64,000 nt of DNA from Qipengyuania polymorpha (GCF_019711435.1 NZ_JAIGNK010000002.1:248001-312000), one strand, 5' to 3'; positions 1-9,159 are shown, counted from the first letter of the stretch. Made by a program: numbers and translations. Notes: generated by a model not told the origin, from the letters alone.

Positions 1-779
1 GCGTGATGGTCGGCCTCGTCAGCGCCAAGGCGCTCGCCATGGCCAGCGATGTGCCGCTGGTTGCCGTGAACCACCTCGAGGGGCATGCCCTTAGCCCCCG
101 CCTCGCCGACGAAAGCCTTGCGTTTCCCTATGCGCTGCTGCTGGTGTCGGGGGGGCACTGCCAGATATTGCGCGTCGACGATGTCGGCCAGTACCGCCGC
201 CTTGCGACAACTATCGACGATGCGCTGGGCGAGGCGTTCGACAAGACTGCCAAGATCCTCGGCCTCGGCTTTCCCGGCGGCCCGGCGGTGGAGCGCAAGG
301 CAAAGGAAGGCGATGCCCAGGCCGTCCCCCTGCCCCGCCCCATGGTCGGCAGCGGCGAGCCGCATTTCAGCTTTGCTGGTCTAAAAAGCGCCGTCCTGCG
401 CGCGCACGAAAGCGGCAAATACGAAGTCGCCGATATCGCTGCGAGCTTCCAGCAGGCCGCCATCGATTGCGTCATCGACCGCCTGCGCATTGCGCTGGAC
501 GAGATGCGCGATTGCAAGACGCTGGTCGTCGCAGGCGGGGTCGCAGCCAACGCCTCGGTGCGCGCGGCGCTTGAAGAGCTGGCGGCGAAACACGACATGC
601 AATTCATTGCACCGCCGCCAAAGCTGTGCACCGACAACGCCGCAATGATAGCCTGGGCGGGTATCGAGCGGCTGGGAATGAAGGATTTCAGCCCCGACCC
701 GCTCGACATCTCGGCGCGGCCACGCTGGCCGCTCGACCCGGATGCGGAGCCGGTCAGGGGAGCGGGGGTCAAGGCATGA
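1..779 (+). CDS. tsaD: tRNA N6-threonylcarbamoyladenosine synthase catalytic subunit (3' part)
   Basis: TsaD (Kae1/YgjD) transfers the threonylcarbamoyl group to A37 of ANN-decoding tRNAs, working in the cytoplasm with TsaB, TsaE and TsaC. The frame is already open at base 3, so the 5' part lies outside the window. The visible part carries the metal-binding HLEGH motif, LLVSGGHCQ, the FDKTAKILGLGFPGGP loop, FSFAGLK, VVAGGVAANASVR and TDNAAMIAWAG, all typical of the C-terminal two thirds of the family. The stop overlaps the gpsA start by 4 bases (ATGA), so the two are probably translationally coupled. Confidence 0.96.
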   Translation, partial: VMVGLVSAKALAMASDVPLVAVNHLEGHALSPRLADESLAFPYALLLVSGGHCQILRVDDVGQYRRLATTIDDALGEAFDKTAKILGLGFPGGPAVERKAKEGDAQAVPLPRPMVGSGEPHFSFAGLKSAVLRAHESGKYEVADIAASFQQAAIDCVIDRLRIALDEMRDCKTLVVAGGVAANASVRAALEELAAKHDMQFIAPPPKLCTDNAAMIAWAGIERLGMKDFSPDPLDISARPRWPLDPDAEPVRGAGVKA

Positions 780-1765
780 CTATCGGAGTATTGGGAGCAG
801 GCGCATGGGGCACCGCGCTGGCGCAGATGGTTGCCAGCGACGGCACCGAGGTGCTGCTGTGGGCGCGCGAGGCGGACCTCGTCGACGAAATCAACACGCG
901 CCACAGCAACGACACCTACCTGCCGACCGCATCGCTCGCGCCCAACATCCGCGCGACCGACGACCTTGCCGATATGGCGAAGCTCGACGTGCTGCTGGTG
1001 GTTACGCCGGCGCAGCACATGGGCACGGTGCTGAAAGCCATGCCTTCGCACCCGCGCGACCTCATCCTGTGCTCCAAGGGTATCGAGGCAGGCAGTGGGC
1101 GGCTGATGAACCACGTCGCCAAGGATGTTGCGCCCGGCAGCGAGATTGCAGTCCTCTCCGGCCCCACTTTCGCGCATGAAGTCGTCGCAGGCCTTCCCGC
1201 AGCCGTCACTTTGGCCTGCGGAGGCGGCGAGACGCAGTGGGACCGTATCGCGCCCCACATCGCCCGCCCGACCTTCAGACCCTATTATTCGGACGATGTC
1301 ACCGGCGCGGAAATCGGCGGCGCGGTAAAGAACGTCCTCGCGATTGCCTGCGGCGTGGTCGATGGGCTCAACCTCGGCCAAAACGCACGCGCGGCGCTGA
1401 TTGCGCGCGGTTACGCCGAGATGCTTCGCTTCGGCGAGGCCAAGGGAGCCAAGCCCGAAACGCTGACCGGCCTGTGCGGTCTGGGCGACCTCGTGCTGAC
1501 CTGCTCCTCCACCTCCAGCCGCAATTTCTCGCTCGGCAAGGCGCTAGGCGAAGGACAGGATGCCAAGGTGCTGATGTCCGACCGCAAGACCGTAGCCGAA
1601 GGCGCACACACCGCGCCCGTGCTGGTCGAACTCGCCGCACGGCACGGCATCGCCATGCCCATCGTTACCGCGGTCTACGACCTCCTCAAGGGCGATGACC
1701 CGGGCAAGGTTGTGAAGGGCATCCTCGCGCGCCCGCTCAAGGCCGAACAGGAAGCCGCCGGGTGA
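776..1765 (+). CDS. gpsA: NAD(P)H-dependent glycerol-3-phosphate dehydrogenase
   Basis: Reduces dihydroxyacetone phosphate to sn-glycerol-3-phosphate, the backbone precursor of phospholipids; cytoplasmic. At 329 residues it is the usual family length. It opens with a Rossmann motif (MTIGVLGAGAWGTALA) and has the TFAHEVVAGLPAA loop and the substrate-site lysine region KNVLAIACGVVDGLNLG. An in-frame extension begins near base 626 but would overlap tsaD by 150 bp and precede the Rossmann strand, so the ATG at 776 is chosen. Its stop overlaps the next gene's GTG by 4 bases. Confidence 0.96.
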   Translation: MTIGVLGAGAWGTALAQMVASDGTEVLLWAREADLVDEINTRHSNDTYLPTASLAPNIRATDDLADMAKLDVLLVVTPAQHMGTVLKAMPSHPRDLILCSKGIEAGSGRLMNHVAKDVAPGSEIAVLSGPTFAHEVVAGLPAAVTLACGGGETQWDRIAPHIARPTFRPYYSDDVTGAEIGGAVKNVLAIACGVVDGLNLGQNARAALIARGYAEMLRFGEAKGAKPETLTGLCGLGDLVLTCSSTSSRNFSLGKALGEGQDAKVLMSDRKTVAEGAHTAPVLVELAARHGIAMPIVTAVYDLLKGDDPGKVVKGILARPLKAEQEAAG

Positions 1766-3255
1766 CCGATACCGCAGCGCAGGATGACATGTCCGCCATC
1801 GCCAAAGGCGGAAAGCAGAACGTGGCCGGGTTCCTGCTGCGCCTGCTGGCGCGCATCCCCTTCCTGTTCATTGCCGGCCGCCTTTACGGGGTGGACGCGG
1901 TGGGCCGTTTCGCTTCCGCTCTCGTGGTGGTCGAACTGGTCGCGCTGGTGTGCGCGATGGGCGAGAAGCGGGGGCTGGCCCAGCGCCTCACCGATGGCGA
2001 GGAGCACCATCCGGCCAATCTCGTCTACGACGGGATGCTGCTGGCGCTGATATTCTCTTCGCTGGCGGCCGCCTTCTTCTATTTCGTGCCCGCCCCGCTC
2101 TTCCCGAGCGGCGAATTCACCGAGATCGACCGCTTCATCGTGCTCGCCATTCCCGGCTATGCGCTGACCGAAATCGTGCTCGCCGCGCAGGCCTACAAAT
2201 ACGACATCGCCACCACCGTGCGCGCCCGCGCCGTGGTCGAGCCGTGGACGATTTCCATCATGGCGGGTGCGTTCTATTTCGTGCCGGGCGTTTCGGACTC
2301 GGGCCTGTCTATGGCCTATCTCGTGTCGATCTACGCCGGGCTTGCCGTCGGACTTTGGGCCTTCTTCCGCGCTTATGGCCGACCCGTCGGCTGGCGTCCC
2401 AGCCCGGTCTACATGGGCAGGATCACCCTGCGCGCGCTTCCCCTTGCGACGGCCGACGCGATCGAATGGGGCACCCGCCGCGTCGACATTTTCATTCTCG
2501 GCCTCTTCGCCGCTCCGTCGGCAGTCGGGGTCTACTACATGGCGCAGCAGCTTGCTTCGCTGCCGCAGAAACTGAAGACCAGTTTCGAGCCCATCCTCGG
2601 CCCCGTCATCACCAAGAACCTGAAGACCAAGAACTACGCCGCGATTGCCAAGCAGGTGTGCCAGGTCGGCTTCTGGATCATCGCCGCGCAGGCGGGCATT
2701 GCGCTTGCCCTGGGCGTACCGGGCGAGGCCATCATGGGCCTGTTCGGGCCGGAGTATGTCGGCGGCACGGGCGCGCTGGCTTTCCTGCTCACGGCAGAGG
2801 TCGTGGCGGCGACGGCCGTCGTCTCCGAAGCGGTGCTGGTTTATGTGGCGCGCGTTCGCAATCTCTGGATATCCATCACAACGATTGCGGTACAGGCGGG
2901 TCTCACCATCATCCTCATCAAACTGGCGGTGGCCTATGGCTATGGCGAACCCTTCAAGGCGGCAGCGGCGGCGATTGCGCTGATGATTGCGCTCGGTGTG
3001 GCAAGCCTGGTGAAGGCCTACCTGCTCTCGCGCATTATCGGTCAGCCCATCAATCCGTTCCGCTGGCCGTTGGTTTGGGCTGTCGCACCTGCCGTTCTGG
3101 TCGGCTGGCTGGCGACCTTCCTGCCCGAATGGGCGGAGCTGGCGCTGGGCGTCCCCGCCATCCTCGCGACCTATGGCTTCGTCATCTGGAAGCGTGGCTT
3201 CGGCCCCGAGGACCGGCTGCTATTCGGCAAGAATAAGGCGAAAAAGGCAGACTGA
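1762..3255 (+). CDS. Polysaccharide flippase (MOP superfamily, Wzx-like)
   Basis: A 497-residue polytopic membrane protein with about 12-14 hydrophobic segments and the N-terminal GKQNVAGFLLRLLARIP stretch common in Wzx/MATE-like exporters. Family members flip undecaprenyl-linked oligosaccharides across the inner membrane; the substrate cannot be read from sequence. The start is a GTG overlapping the gpsA stop (GTGA). The C-terminus is a short basic tail. It lies about 8 kb from the exopolysaccharide genes at 10953-17488, which have no flippase of their own, so it may serve them. This link is an inference. Confidence 0.85.
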   Translation: MTDTAAQDDMSAIAKGGKQNVAGFLLRLLARIPFLFIAGRLYGVDAVGRFASALVVVELVALVCAMGEKRGLAQRLTDGEEHHPANLVYDGMLLALIFSSLAAAFFYFVPAPLFPSGEFTEIDRFIVLAIPGYALTEIVLAAQAYKYDIATTVRARAVVEPWTISIMAGAFYFVPGVSDSGLSMAYLVSIYAGLAVGLWAFFRAYGRPVGWRPSPVYMGRITLRALPLATADAIEWGTRRVDIFILGLFAAPSAVGVYYMAQQLASLPQKLKTSFEPILGPVITKNLKTKNYAAIAKQVCQVGFWIIAAQAGIALALGVPGEAIMGLFGPEYVGGTGALAFLLTAEVVAATAVVSEAVLVYVARVRNLWISITTIAVQAGLTIILIKLAVAYGYGEPFKAAAAAIALMIALGVASLVKAYLLSRIIGQPINPFRWPLVWAVAPAVLVGWLATFLPEWAELALGVPAILATYGFVIWKRGFGPEDRLLFGKNKAKKAD

Positions 3256-3358
3256 GGCCTTATTTGCGGCGCTCCGCATGCGCCCACGAAAATTCATAGA
3301 TTTCAATGAAATGGCCTCAATCGCGGGACATCTGCCCGCGCCATAACTCCTGCGCAAT

Positions 3359-3388
3359 TTGACTTTTGCCTCATTTTAGCCATATTTT
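3359..3388 (+). promoter_or_regulatory. Putative sigma70-type promoter of the VWA lipoprotein gene
   Basis: TTGACT at 3359-3364 and TATTTT at 3383-3388 are 18 bases apart in an AT-rich patch, about 55 bases before the start codon at 3443. The rest of 3256-3442 shows only a weak 5-bp stem near 3265-3278. Confidence 0.45.
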
Positions 3389-3442
3389 TGCCATGATGTC
3401 GCCCTTATTTATGAGATAACATCACACAAGGAGAAGCGAATC

Positions 3443-5119
3443 ATGGAGAGGAAGAACATGGACAATCGCACACGCATTGGCGGAGGCGCGTTGTCGCTCC
3501 TCGCCACCGGTTCGATAATCGTGGGTCTGGTTGGCTGCTCGCAGGAGAACGGCGGCGAGCAGGTCGAGAATGTCACCACGCACGACATCTCATACGGCGC
3601 GCCAGTTCCCGAAATGGCGACCGAAGCCGAAATGGCCGACATGGCCATGGCCCCGCCCCCCTCGCGCTTCGCCTCGCCGACCTCGATCATGATGCCCCCG
3701 CACCCGGATCTCATGGTCGCGCCAGAAGACCGCGAGCGTTACGCAGGCGAGGAAGTCTCGCCCATCAAGATTGCCGCTGCCGAGCCGGTTTCCACCTTCT
3801 CGGTCGATGTCGACACCGGTGCCTATGCCAACACGCGGCGCTTCCTCACCATGGGGCAATTGCCGCCCGAGGCTGCGGTGCGCACCGAGGAGATGATCAA
3901 CTACTTCCGCTACGATTATGCGCGCCCGCAAGACCGCAGCAAGCCGTTCTCGGTGACGCTCGATGCGGCGGCCAGCCCGTGGAATTCCGAGGCCCGCCTC
4001 ATCCGCGTGGGCCTTCGCGGTTACGACCTGCCGAGCGAGGAGCGCCCTGCTGCCAACCTCGTCTTCCTCGTCGATGTGTCAGGTTCGATGAGCTCGCCCG
4101 ACAAACTGCCGCTGGTCAAACGGGCGTTGTCAGGCCTCGCAGGCGAGATGTCGCGCAAGGACAAGGTTTCCATCGTCGTCTATGCAGGACGCACCGCCGT
4201 GGTGCTCGAACCCACCAGCAATCCGGCAAAGGTGCGCGCGGCGCTTTCGCGGCTGGAATCGGGCGGCTCGACTGCGGGCGCAGACGGCCTGCGCCTCGCA
4301 TACGACATGGCACGCCAGGGCTATATCAAGGGCGGCGTCAACCGCGTCATCCTTGCCACCGATGGCGACTTCAACGTCGGCATCTCGGACACCGACCGCC
4401 TCATCGAGATGATCGAAAAACAGCGCGACAGCGGCGTCACCCTCACCACGCTCGGCTTCGGCACGGGCAATTACAATGAGGCGATGATGGAGCAGATCGC
4501 CAACCACGGGAACGGCAATTACGCCTATATCGACACGGCGCTGGAAGCGAAGAAGGTGCTGCGCGACGAGATGAGCTCGACACTCTTCACCATCGCCAAG
4601 GACGTGAAGATACAGGTCGAATTCAACCCCGCCGTGGTCAACCAGTACCGCCTCATCGGCTACGAGAACCGCGCGCTTCGCGAAGAGGATTTCGACAATG
4701 ACGCGGTCGATGCGGGCGACATCGGTGCAGGCCACCAGGTTACCGCGATTTACGAGGTCATCCCGGCAGGCAACAAGGGCTGGATTGGCGAACGCCGCTA
4801 CCAGATAGCCAAGGATAGCAAGGCGGCAGGGCGCAGCGACGAGGCAGCTTTCGTCCAGCTGCGCTACAAGCTACCGGATGGCGAGAAATCGCGCCTGCTG
4901 CAATACCGCCTCCCGAGCGCCGCACTTTATACCAAGCGCCTGCCGCAGGGCGACTTCGCCTTCGCCGCATCGGTAGCCGCCTATGGCCAGAAGCTGCGCG
5001 GTGACAGCCTGCTCGCCGGATATAGCTGGGACAAGGTCGGCCAGCTTGCCGGCCAGCAGGACGATTACTGGCGCAAGGAGTATATCGCGCTGGTCGATAC
5101 GGCCGGTTCGCTCAATTAA
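3443..5119 (+). CDS. VWA-domain lipoprotein (YfbK-like, DUF3520 C-terminus)
   Basis: A 558-residue protein with a lipoprotein signal (hydrophobic stretch ending LVGC, lipidated Cys32), so it is probably anchored in the periplasm or outer membrane. Residues about 75-170 match the vWF-associated N-terminal domain. A von Willebrand A domain follows, with the MIDAS motif DVSGSMSS near residue 211 and ATDGDFNVG further on. The C-terminal third (YEVIPAG...RYKLPDGEKS) resembles DUF3520. YfbK-type proteins are of unknown function; the intact MIDAS suggests metal-dependent protein binding. AAGGAGAAG lies 7 bases before the chosen ATG. It stands as a single transcription unit. Confidence 0.9.
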   Translation: MERKNMDNRTRIGGGALSLLATGSIIVGLVGCSQENGGEQVENVTTHDISYGAPVPEMATEAEMADMAMAPPPSRFASPTSIMMPPHPDLMVAPEDRERYAGEEVSPIKIAAAEPVSTFSVDVDTGAYANTRRFLTMGQLPPEAAVRTEEMINYFRYDYARPQDRSKPFSVTLDAAASPWNSEARLIRVGLRGYDLPSEERPAANLVFLVDVSGSMSSPDKLPLVKRALSGLAGEMSRKDKVSIVVYAGRTAVVLEPTSNPAKVRAALSRLESGGSTAGADGLRLAYDMARQGYIKGGVNRVILATDGDFNVGISDTDRLIEMIEKQRDSGVTLTTLGFGTGNYNEAMMEQIANHGNGNYAYIDTALEAKKVLRDEMSSTLFTIAKDVKIQVEFNPAVVNQYRLIGYENRALREEDFDNDAVDAGDIGAGHQVTAIYEVIPAGNKGWIGERRYQIAKDSKAAGRSDEAAFVQLRYKLPDGEKSRLLQYRLPSAALYTKRLPQGDFAFAASVAAYGQKLRGDSLLAGYSWDKVGQLAGQQDDYWRKEYIALVDTAGSLN

Positions 5120-5170
5120 GGAGAACTGGCGCTTGGCAGGGGCGGCGCGGCTTGGCTAAAGGCTGGAGCC

Positions 5171-5908
5171 ATGCTGCGTCGCCTCGCCATCCCTGCCGGA
5201 GCCCTGCTCGTCATCGCCATCGGGTCCTTCTCGAGCTTTTCGGGTCAGGCCGAGGCCATGGCCGAACGGCTGAAGGTTGAGGCGGAGGCCGCGCTGGCGG
5301 CCGAAGGGCTCTCGATGGTCGAAACCGACTTCGGCCTCGCCGACGGAGCGCCTTCCCGCCATCCGCTGTTGTCGGGAGGCGAAGGACTCGATGACGAGCG
5401 CCGCACCCGCGCCGCGCAACTCGTGAAATCCATCCCCGGAGTCGGCGGGGTGAGCTGGATCGACGGTTCGGTCGCAGCCGAAAGCGGCGAGCGAACCTTC
5501 GAGCCGCTCCACTGCCAGGAAGACGTCGACGGGTTGCTGCGCACCCGGACCATACGCTTTGAAGAAGGCAGCGCCGCACTGCTGTCCGCCAGCCGCATGC
5601 TGCTCGACGAAGTGGCCGGAGCGCTGGAGCCGTGCTCGGGCGCGATCATCGCGATTACCGGCCACACCGACAAATCGGGCAATGAAAACGCCAATGTCGC
5701 GCTGTCGATGGACCGCGCGCGGGTGGTCCGCGAGGCGCTGGTGCGCCGCGGCATTCCGCGCGACAGCCTGCGCGCCCGCGGCATGGGGTCGAGCGAGCCG
5801 GCCGAACGCCTGACTCCCGAAGACCCGGCCAACCGCCGCATCGAATTCTCCGTCATCCGGATGGAACCGCTCACCCCCACCCCCGTCGACACCCCCGGCC
5901 CGAGGTAA
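5171..5908 (+). CDS. OmpA-family peptidoglycan-associated protein
   Basis: A 245-residue protein with an N-terminal hydrophobic segment (residues 3-20, uncleaved anchor or signal peptide). A middle region (about 25-115) has two BON-like segments. A C-terminal OmpA-like domain (about 125-235) contains TIRFEEGSAALL, the TGHTDKSG motif and NRRIEF. Such domains bind diaminopimelate peptidoglycan non-covalently and tether the envelope. The domain order resembles ArfA/OmpATb-type proteins rather than a beta-barrel OmpA. It is followed after 2 bases by a membrane microprotein and then a helix-hairpin-helix protein, which makes a three-gene operon. Confidence 0.88.
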   Translation: MLRRLAIPAGALLVIAIGSFSSFSGQAEAMAERLKVEAEAALAAEGLSMVETDFGLADGAPSRHPLLSGGEGLDDERRTRAAQLVKSIPGVGGVSWIDGSVAAESGERTFEPLHCQEDVDGLLRTRTIRFEEGSAALLSASRMLLDEVAGALEPCSGAIIAITGHTDKSGNENANVALSMDRARVVREALVRRGIPRDSLRARGMGSSEPAERLTPEDPANRRIEFSVIRMEPLTPTPVDTPGPR

Positions 5909-5910
5909 TC

Positions 5911-6036
5911 ATGCCCATCTGGTTCGAAGTCATAGCTCTGATGCTGGTCGCATACCTACTTGGCCTGACCATCGGCTGGGCGTTATGGGGCCGCGCGGCG
6001 CCGGTCCAAACCGAAGAAACCAAGGACATCACATGA
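5911..6036 (+). CDS. 41-residue single-pass membrane microprotein
   Basis: A short frame starting ATG at 5911, two bases after the OmpA-like stop, with a GAGG Shine-Dalgarno 6 bases upstream (it overlaps that stop). The product begins MPIWFEVIALMLVAYLLG and is one hydrophobic helix (about residues 5-26) followed by a basic GR pair and a short acidic tail ending KDIT. Its stop overlaps the next gene's ATG by 4 bases (ATGA), the same coupling as annotated genes nearby. Function unknown. The position suggests a partner of the membrane-anchored protein encoded next. Confidence 0.72.
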   Translation: MPIWFEVIALMLVAYLLGLTIGWALWGRAAPVQTEETKDIT

Positions 6037-6506
6037 GCCAACTCCTCGCCGAAAACTGGATCCTGCTGGCCATTGCGCTGGTCGTGGGCCTGCTGGTCGC
6101 ATGGTTCCTCTTCCGCAGCAGTCGCCGCACACGGGTGACCGGAACGAAGCAGGACGTGCTTGACGAAGGGGCCGCGCGCGCCCAGCGCAACAACGCACTG
6201 GTCGATGCCCCGCCCGCTGCGACCGCCGACCCGCAGCCGGTCGTTACCAAGGTCAGCGACGGCAATGGCGACGATCTCACCCGCATCAAGGGCGTAGGGC
6301 CCAAGCTGGCGGCCACCCTCGAAAGTCTCGGCGTCACCAGCTTCGCGCAAATCGCGGCCTGGGACGAGGCGGAAATCGACCGCATCGACGCGCAGCTCGG
6401 CCGCTTCGAAGGCCGCATTCGCCGCGACGACTGGACCGGCCAGGCCCGCCTTCTTGCAGACGGGAAAGCGGCCGATTTCAACGCGAAATACGGGGCCGGT
6501 GCCTGA
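6033..6506 (+). CDS. Membrane-anchored helix-hairpin-helix domain protein
   Basis: A 157-residue protein with a transmembrane helix at about residues 8-27, a charged linker (30-75) and a C-terminal helix-hairpin-helix domain (DDLTRIKGVGPKLAATLESLG, about 79-99) followed by FAQIAAWDEAEIDRID. This HHH_5/DUF4332-like fold is seen in C-terminal extensions of NuoE-like and ribosomal L21-like proteins in alphaproteobacteria, where its role is unclear; HHH motifs often bind DNA non-specifically. The ATG at 6033 is chosen because it overlaps the upstream microprotein stop and starts just before the membrane helix. Confidence 0.82.
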   Translation: MSQLLAENWILLAIALVVGLLVAWFLFRSSRRTRVTGTKQDVLDEGAARAQRNNALVDAPPAATADPQPVVTKVSDGNGDDLTRIKGVGPKLAATLESLGVTSFAQIAAWDEAEIDRIDAQLGRFEGRIRRDDWTGQARLLADGKAADFNAKYGAGA

Positions 6507-6572
6507 CGTGGGAACCTTATCAGAATCTCCTCATTAAGATTACTTGGGTCGCGCGAATGATGGAGAGCCTGG

Positions 6573-6941
6573 ATGGGACAGCAGCAGCCGCTACGCGTGC
6601 TCGTCGCCGAAGATGAAATGATCATCGGCCATGACCTTTGCGATACCGTTTCCGAAGCCGGATATATCGTGGAAGGTCCTTTCGACGACCTGTCCAGCGC
6701 CATGCTTGCCTACCAGAAAACCAAACCCGACATCGCCATCCTCGATGTGCAGCTGGGCGATGGCATCGTCTATCCGCTCGCCGAACAGATGATGGCCGAA
6801 GATGTGCCCGTGATTTTCCATTCCGGCCAGCTGACACCTGAAGAGGTCGGCCGCCGTTTCCCCAAGGCGCAGGCCCTGTCCAAGCCCTGCCCGCCGGCCG
6901 AGGTCATCCACTCGGTCCAGCGCGCCGCTGCCCACAACTGA
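6573..6941 (+). CDS. Single-domain response regulator (CheY-like receiver)
   Basis: A 122-residue protein that is a receiver domain only: acidic pair E13/D14, phospho-acceptor D58 in AILDVQLGDG, switch Ser in FHSG, and the conserved Lys in SKPC. There is no output domain, so it must act by protein-protein contact, as in phosphorelays or stress signalling. No histidine kinase lies in the window. The GGAGAG in front of the ATG serves as ribosome-binding site. A small perfect inverted repeat (6951-6964) follows the stop but lacks a T-run. Confidence 0.9.
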   Translation: MGQQQPLRVLVAEDEMIIGHDLCDTVSEAGYIVEGPFDDLSSAMLAYQKTKPDIAILDVQLGDGIVYPLAEQMMAEDVPVIFHSGQLTPEEVGRRFPKAQALSKPCPPAEVIHSVQRAAAHN

Positions 6942-6982
6942 ACGCCAAAACCGAGAAATCTCGGAACGCCCTTAGGGCTCGC

Positions 6983-7026
6983 AGCCTTTCCTTGGGTAGG
7001 TAACCCCTATCAAGGAAAGGCTTTTT
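6983..7026 (+). promoter_or_regulatory. 12-bp hairpin plus T-run sequestering the downstream Shine-Dalgarno
   Basis: AGCCTTTCCTTG (6983-6994) is perfectly complementary to CAAGGAAAGGCT (7011-7022), with a 16-base loop, followed by five T (7022-7026) and then the ATG at 7028. The right arm contains the only Shine-Dalgarno-like sequence (AGGAAAGG) for the Cys-rich protein. The structure could be an intrinsic terminator for the response regulator gene, a switch controlling the next gene, or both. Confidence 0.7.
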
Positions 7027-7027
7027 C

Positions 7028-7414
7028 ATGTCGCTTCAAAAAATGGTCGATGCCCACCCGCAGGTCGAGGACAAGACCGAAGAACTCGTCCTCGCCGCGC
7101 GTCACGCAATGCTCTGCTCGCTCTTCTGCACTAGCTGCGCCGATGCCTGCGTGGCCGAGGACATGGATATGGCGCAGTGCATCCGGAACTGCCTCGACTG
7201 TGCGGATGTCTGCGCCGCCACCGCGCGCCTTGCCACCCGCCGCACCGCACAGAATATCGACGTCCTGCGCGCCCAGCTCGAAACCTGCATCAAAGCCTGC
7301 GAGACCTGCGCTGCCGAATGCGAAGGCCACGACAATCCCCATTGCCAGCTCTGCGCCGAGATGTGCCGCGAGTGCGCCGAGGATTGCCGCAAGGCGCTGC
7401 CCAAAGTGAACTGA
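7028..7414 (+). CDS. Cys-rich four-helix-bundle copper-storage-type protein (Csp/DUF326-like)
   Basis: A 128-residue soluble protein with 17 cysteines in four clusters of CxxxC/CxxC type (starting SLFCTSCADAC, CIRNCLDCADVC, CIKACETCAAEC, CQLCAEMCRECAEDC). This is the pattern of cytosolic copper-storage (Csp3-like) four-helix bundles that hold many Cu(I) ions inside the bundle. There is no signal peptide, so a cytosolic location is expected. The start is immediately after a strong hairpin that contains its ribosome-binding site, which suggests post-transcriptional or attenuation control. No copper exporter or CueR is in the window. Confidence 0.85.
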   Translation: MSLQKMVDAHPQVEDKTEELVLAARHAMLCSLFCTSCADACVAEDMDMAQCIRNCLDCADVCAATARLATRRTAQNIDVLRAQLETCIKACETCAAECEGHDNPHCQLCAEMCRECAEDCRKALPKVN

Positions 7415-7423
7415 GGCAAATTC

Positions 7424-7450
7424 GCGGGGGCGTGATATACTCGCCCCCGC
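7424..7450 (+). promoter_or_regulatory. 9-bp GC hairpin with a TATACT box, one base before the next start codon
   Basis: GCGGGGGCG (7424-7432) pairs perfectly with CGCCCCCGC (7442-7450) around a 9-base loop. The loop holds TATACT (7436-7441), a good -10 box placed so that transcription would begin at or next to the ATG at 7452. A weak CTGAGG lies 19 bases upstream. There is no Shine-Dalgarno. It may be a terminator stem for the Cys-rich gene, a leaderless promoter, or both. Confidence 0.4.
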
Positions 7451-7451
7451 C

Positions 7452-7889
7452 ATGCCCAAGCTGCGCACCTTCCTCGCGCTCGACAGCGCCGACAAGATTG
7501 CCTCGCTCGAGGCTATCGTGCTGGTGCTCTATGCCAAGGCGCTCATTGCCAGCGTACCTCCGCGCCGCTGGCGATCACGCTTCGGCGCGGTGGCGAACAA
7601 AACCGGTCTTGCCGGCGATATTGCGACCATTCGCCGCGTCCGCCTCGCGATGCAGCGCGCACTTAACAACGTGCCGGGCGCACCCAATTGCCTGCCGCAG
7701 GCCCTCGCCGCCCGCTGGATGCTGCAGCGGCGTGGTATCGCCTCCAGCCTGTTCATCGGGATCCAGCGCGACGACGCCGGAATTGCGCGCTTCCATGCAT
7801 GGCTGAAGGTGGGCGACGAATGGGTCACGGGCCTCTGTGACGAAAGCGTTTACACCATTCTGACCCCCGGCGATGCGGACCCCGCCTGA
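7452..7889 (+). CDS. Lasso-peptide B2-type transglutaminase-like protease (orphan)
   Basis: A 145-residue protein matching the lasso-peptide biosynthesis B2 (PF13471, transglutaminase-core-3) fold. The putative catalytic Cys80 is in APNCLPQALAARWML, His115 in ARFHAWLKVG, and an acidic residue (D122) follows. B2 proteins cleave the leader of a RiPP precursor delivered by a PqqD-like B1 protein. Neither B1, an asparagine-synthetase-like cyclase, a precursor peptide nor an ABC exporter lies in 7.0-9.3 kb. Either the partners are elsewhere or this is a homologue with another substrate. No ribosome-binding site is seen. Confidence 0.82.
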   Translation: MPKLRTFLALDSADKIASLEAIVLVLYAKALIASVPPRRWRSRFGAVANKTGLAGDIATIRRVRLAMQRALNNVPGAPNCLPQALAARWMLQRRGIASSLFIGIQRDDAGIARFHAWLKVGDEWVTGLCDESVYTILTPGDADPA

Positions 7890-7950
7890 AGCCCCCTTGC
7901 AAGGGCCTCGTACCTCTGCCATCGGCGAATAAAGTTACAAAGGAGACCAC

Positions 7951-9135
<1,185 letters not shown>

Positions 9136-9139
9136 TCCT

Positions 9140-9159
9140 CTTCCCTACATCGAGGGAAG
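9140..9159 (+). terminator. Stem-loop after gcdH (weak terminator candidate)
   Basis: CTTCCCT (9140-9146) pairs with AGGGAAG (9153-9159) around a 6-base loop just after the gcdH stop, but no T-run follows. The rest of 9160-9285 has no gene; it carries a tandem duplication of GTGTTCCAT at 9251-9268. Confidence 0.35.
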
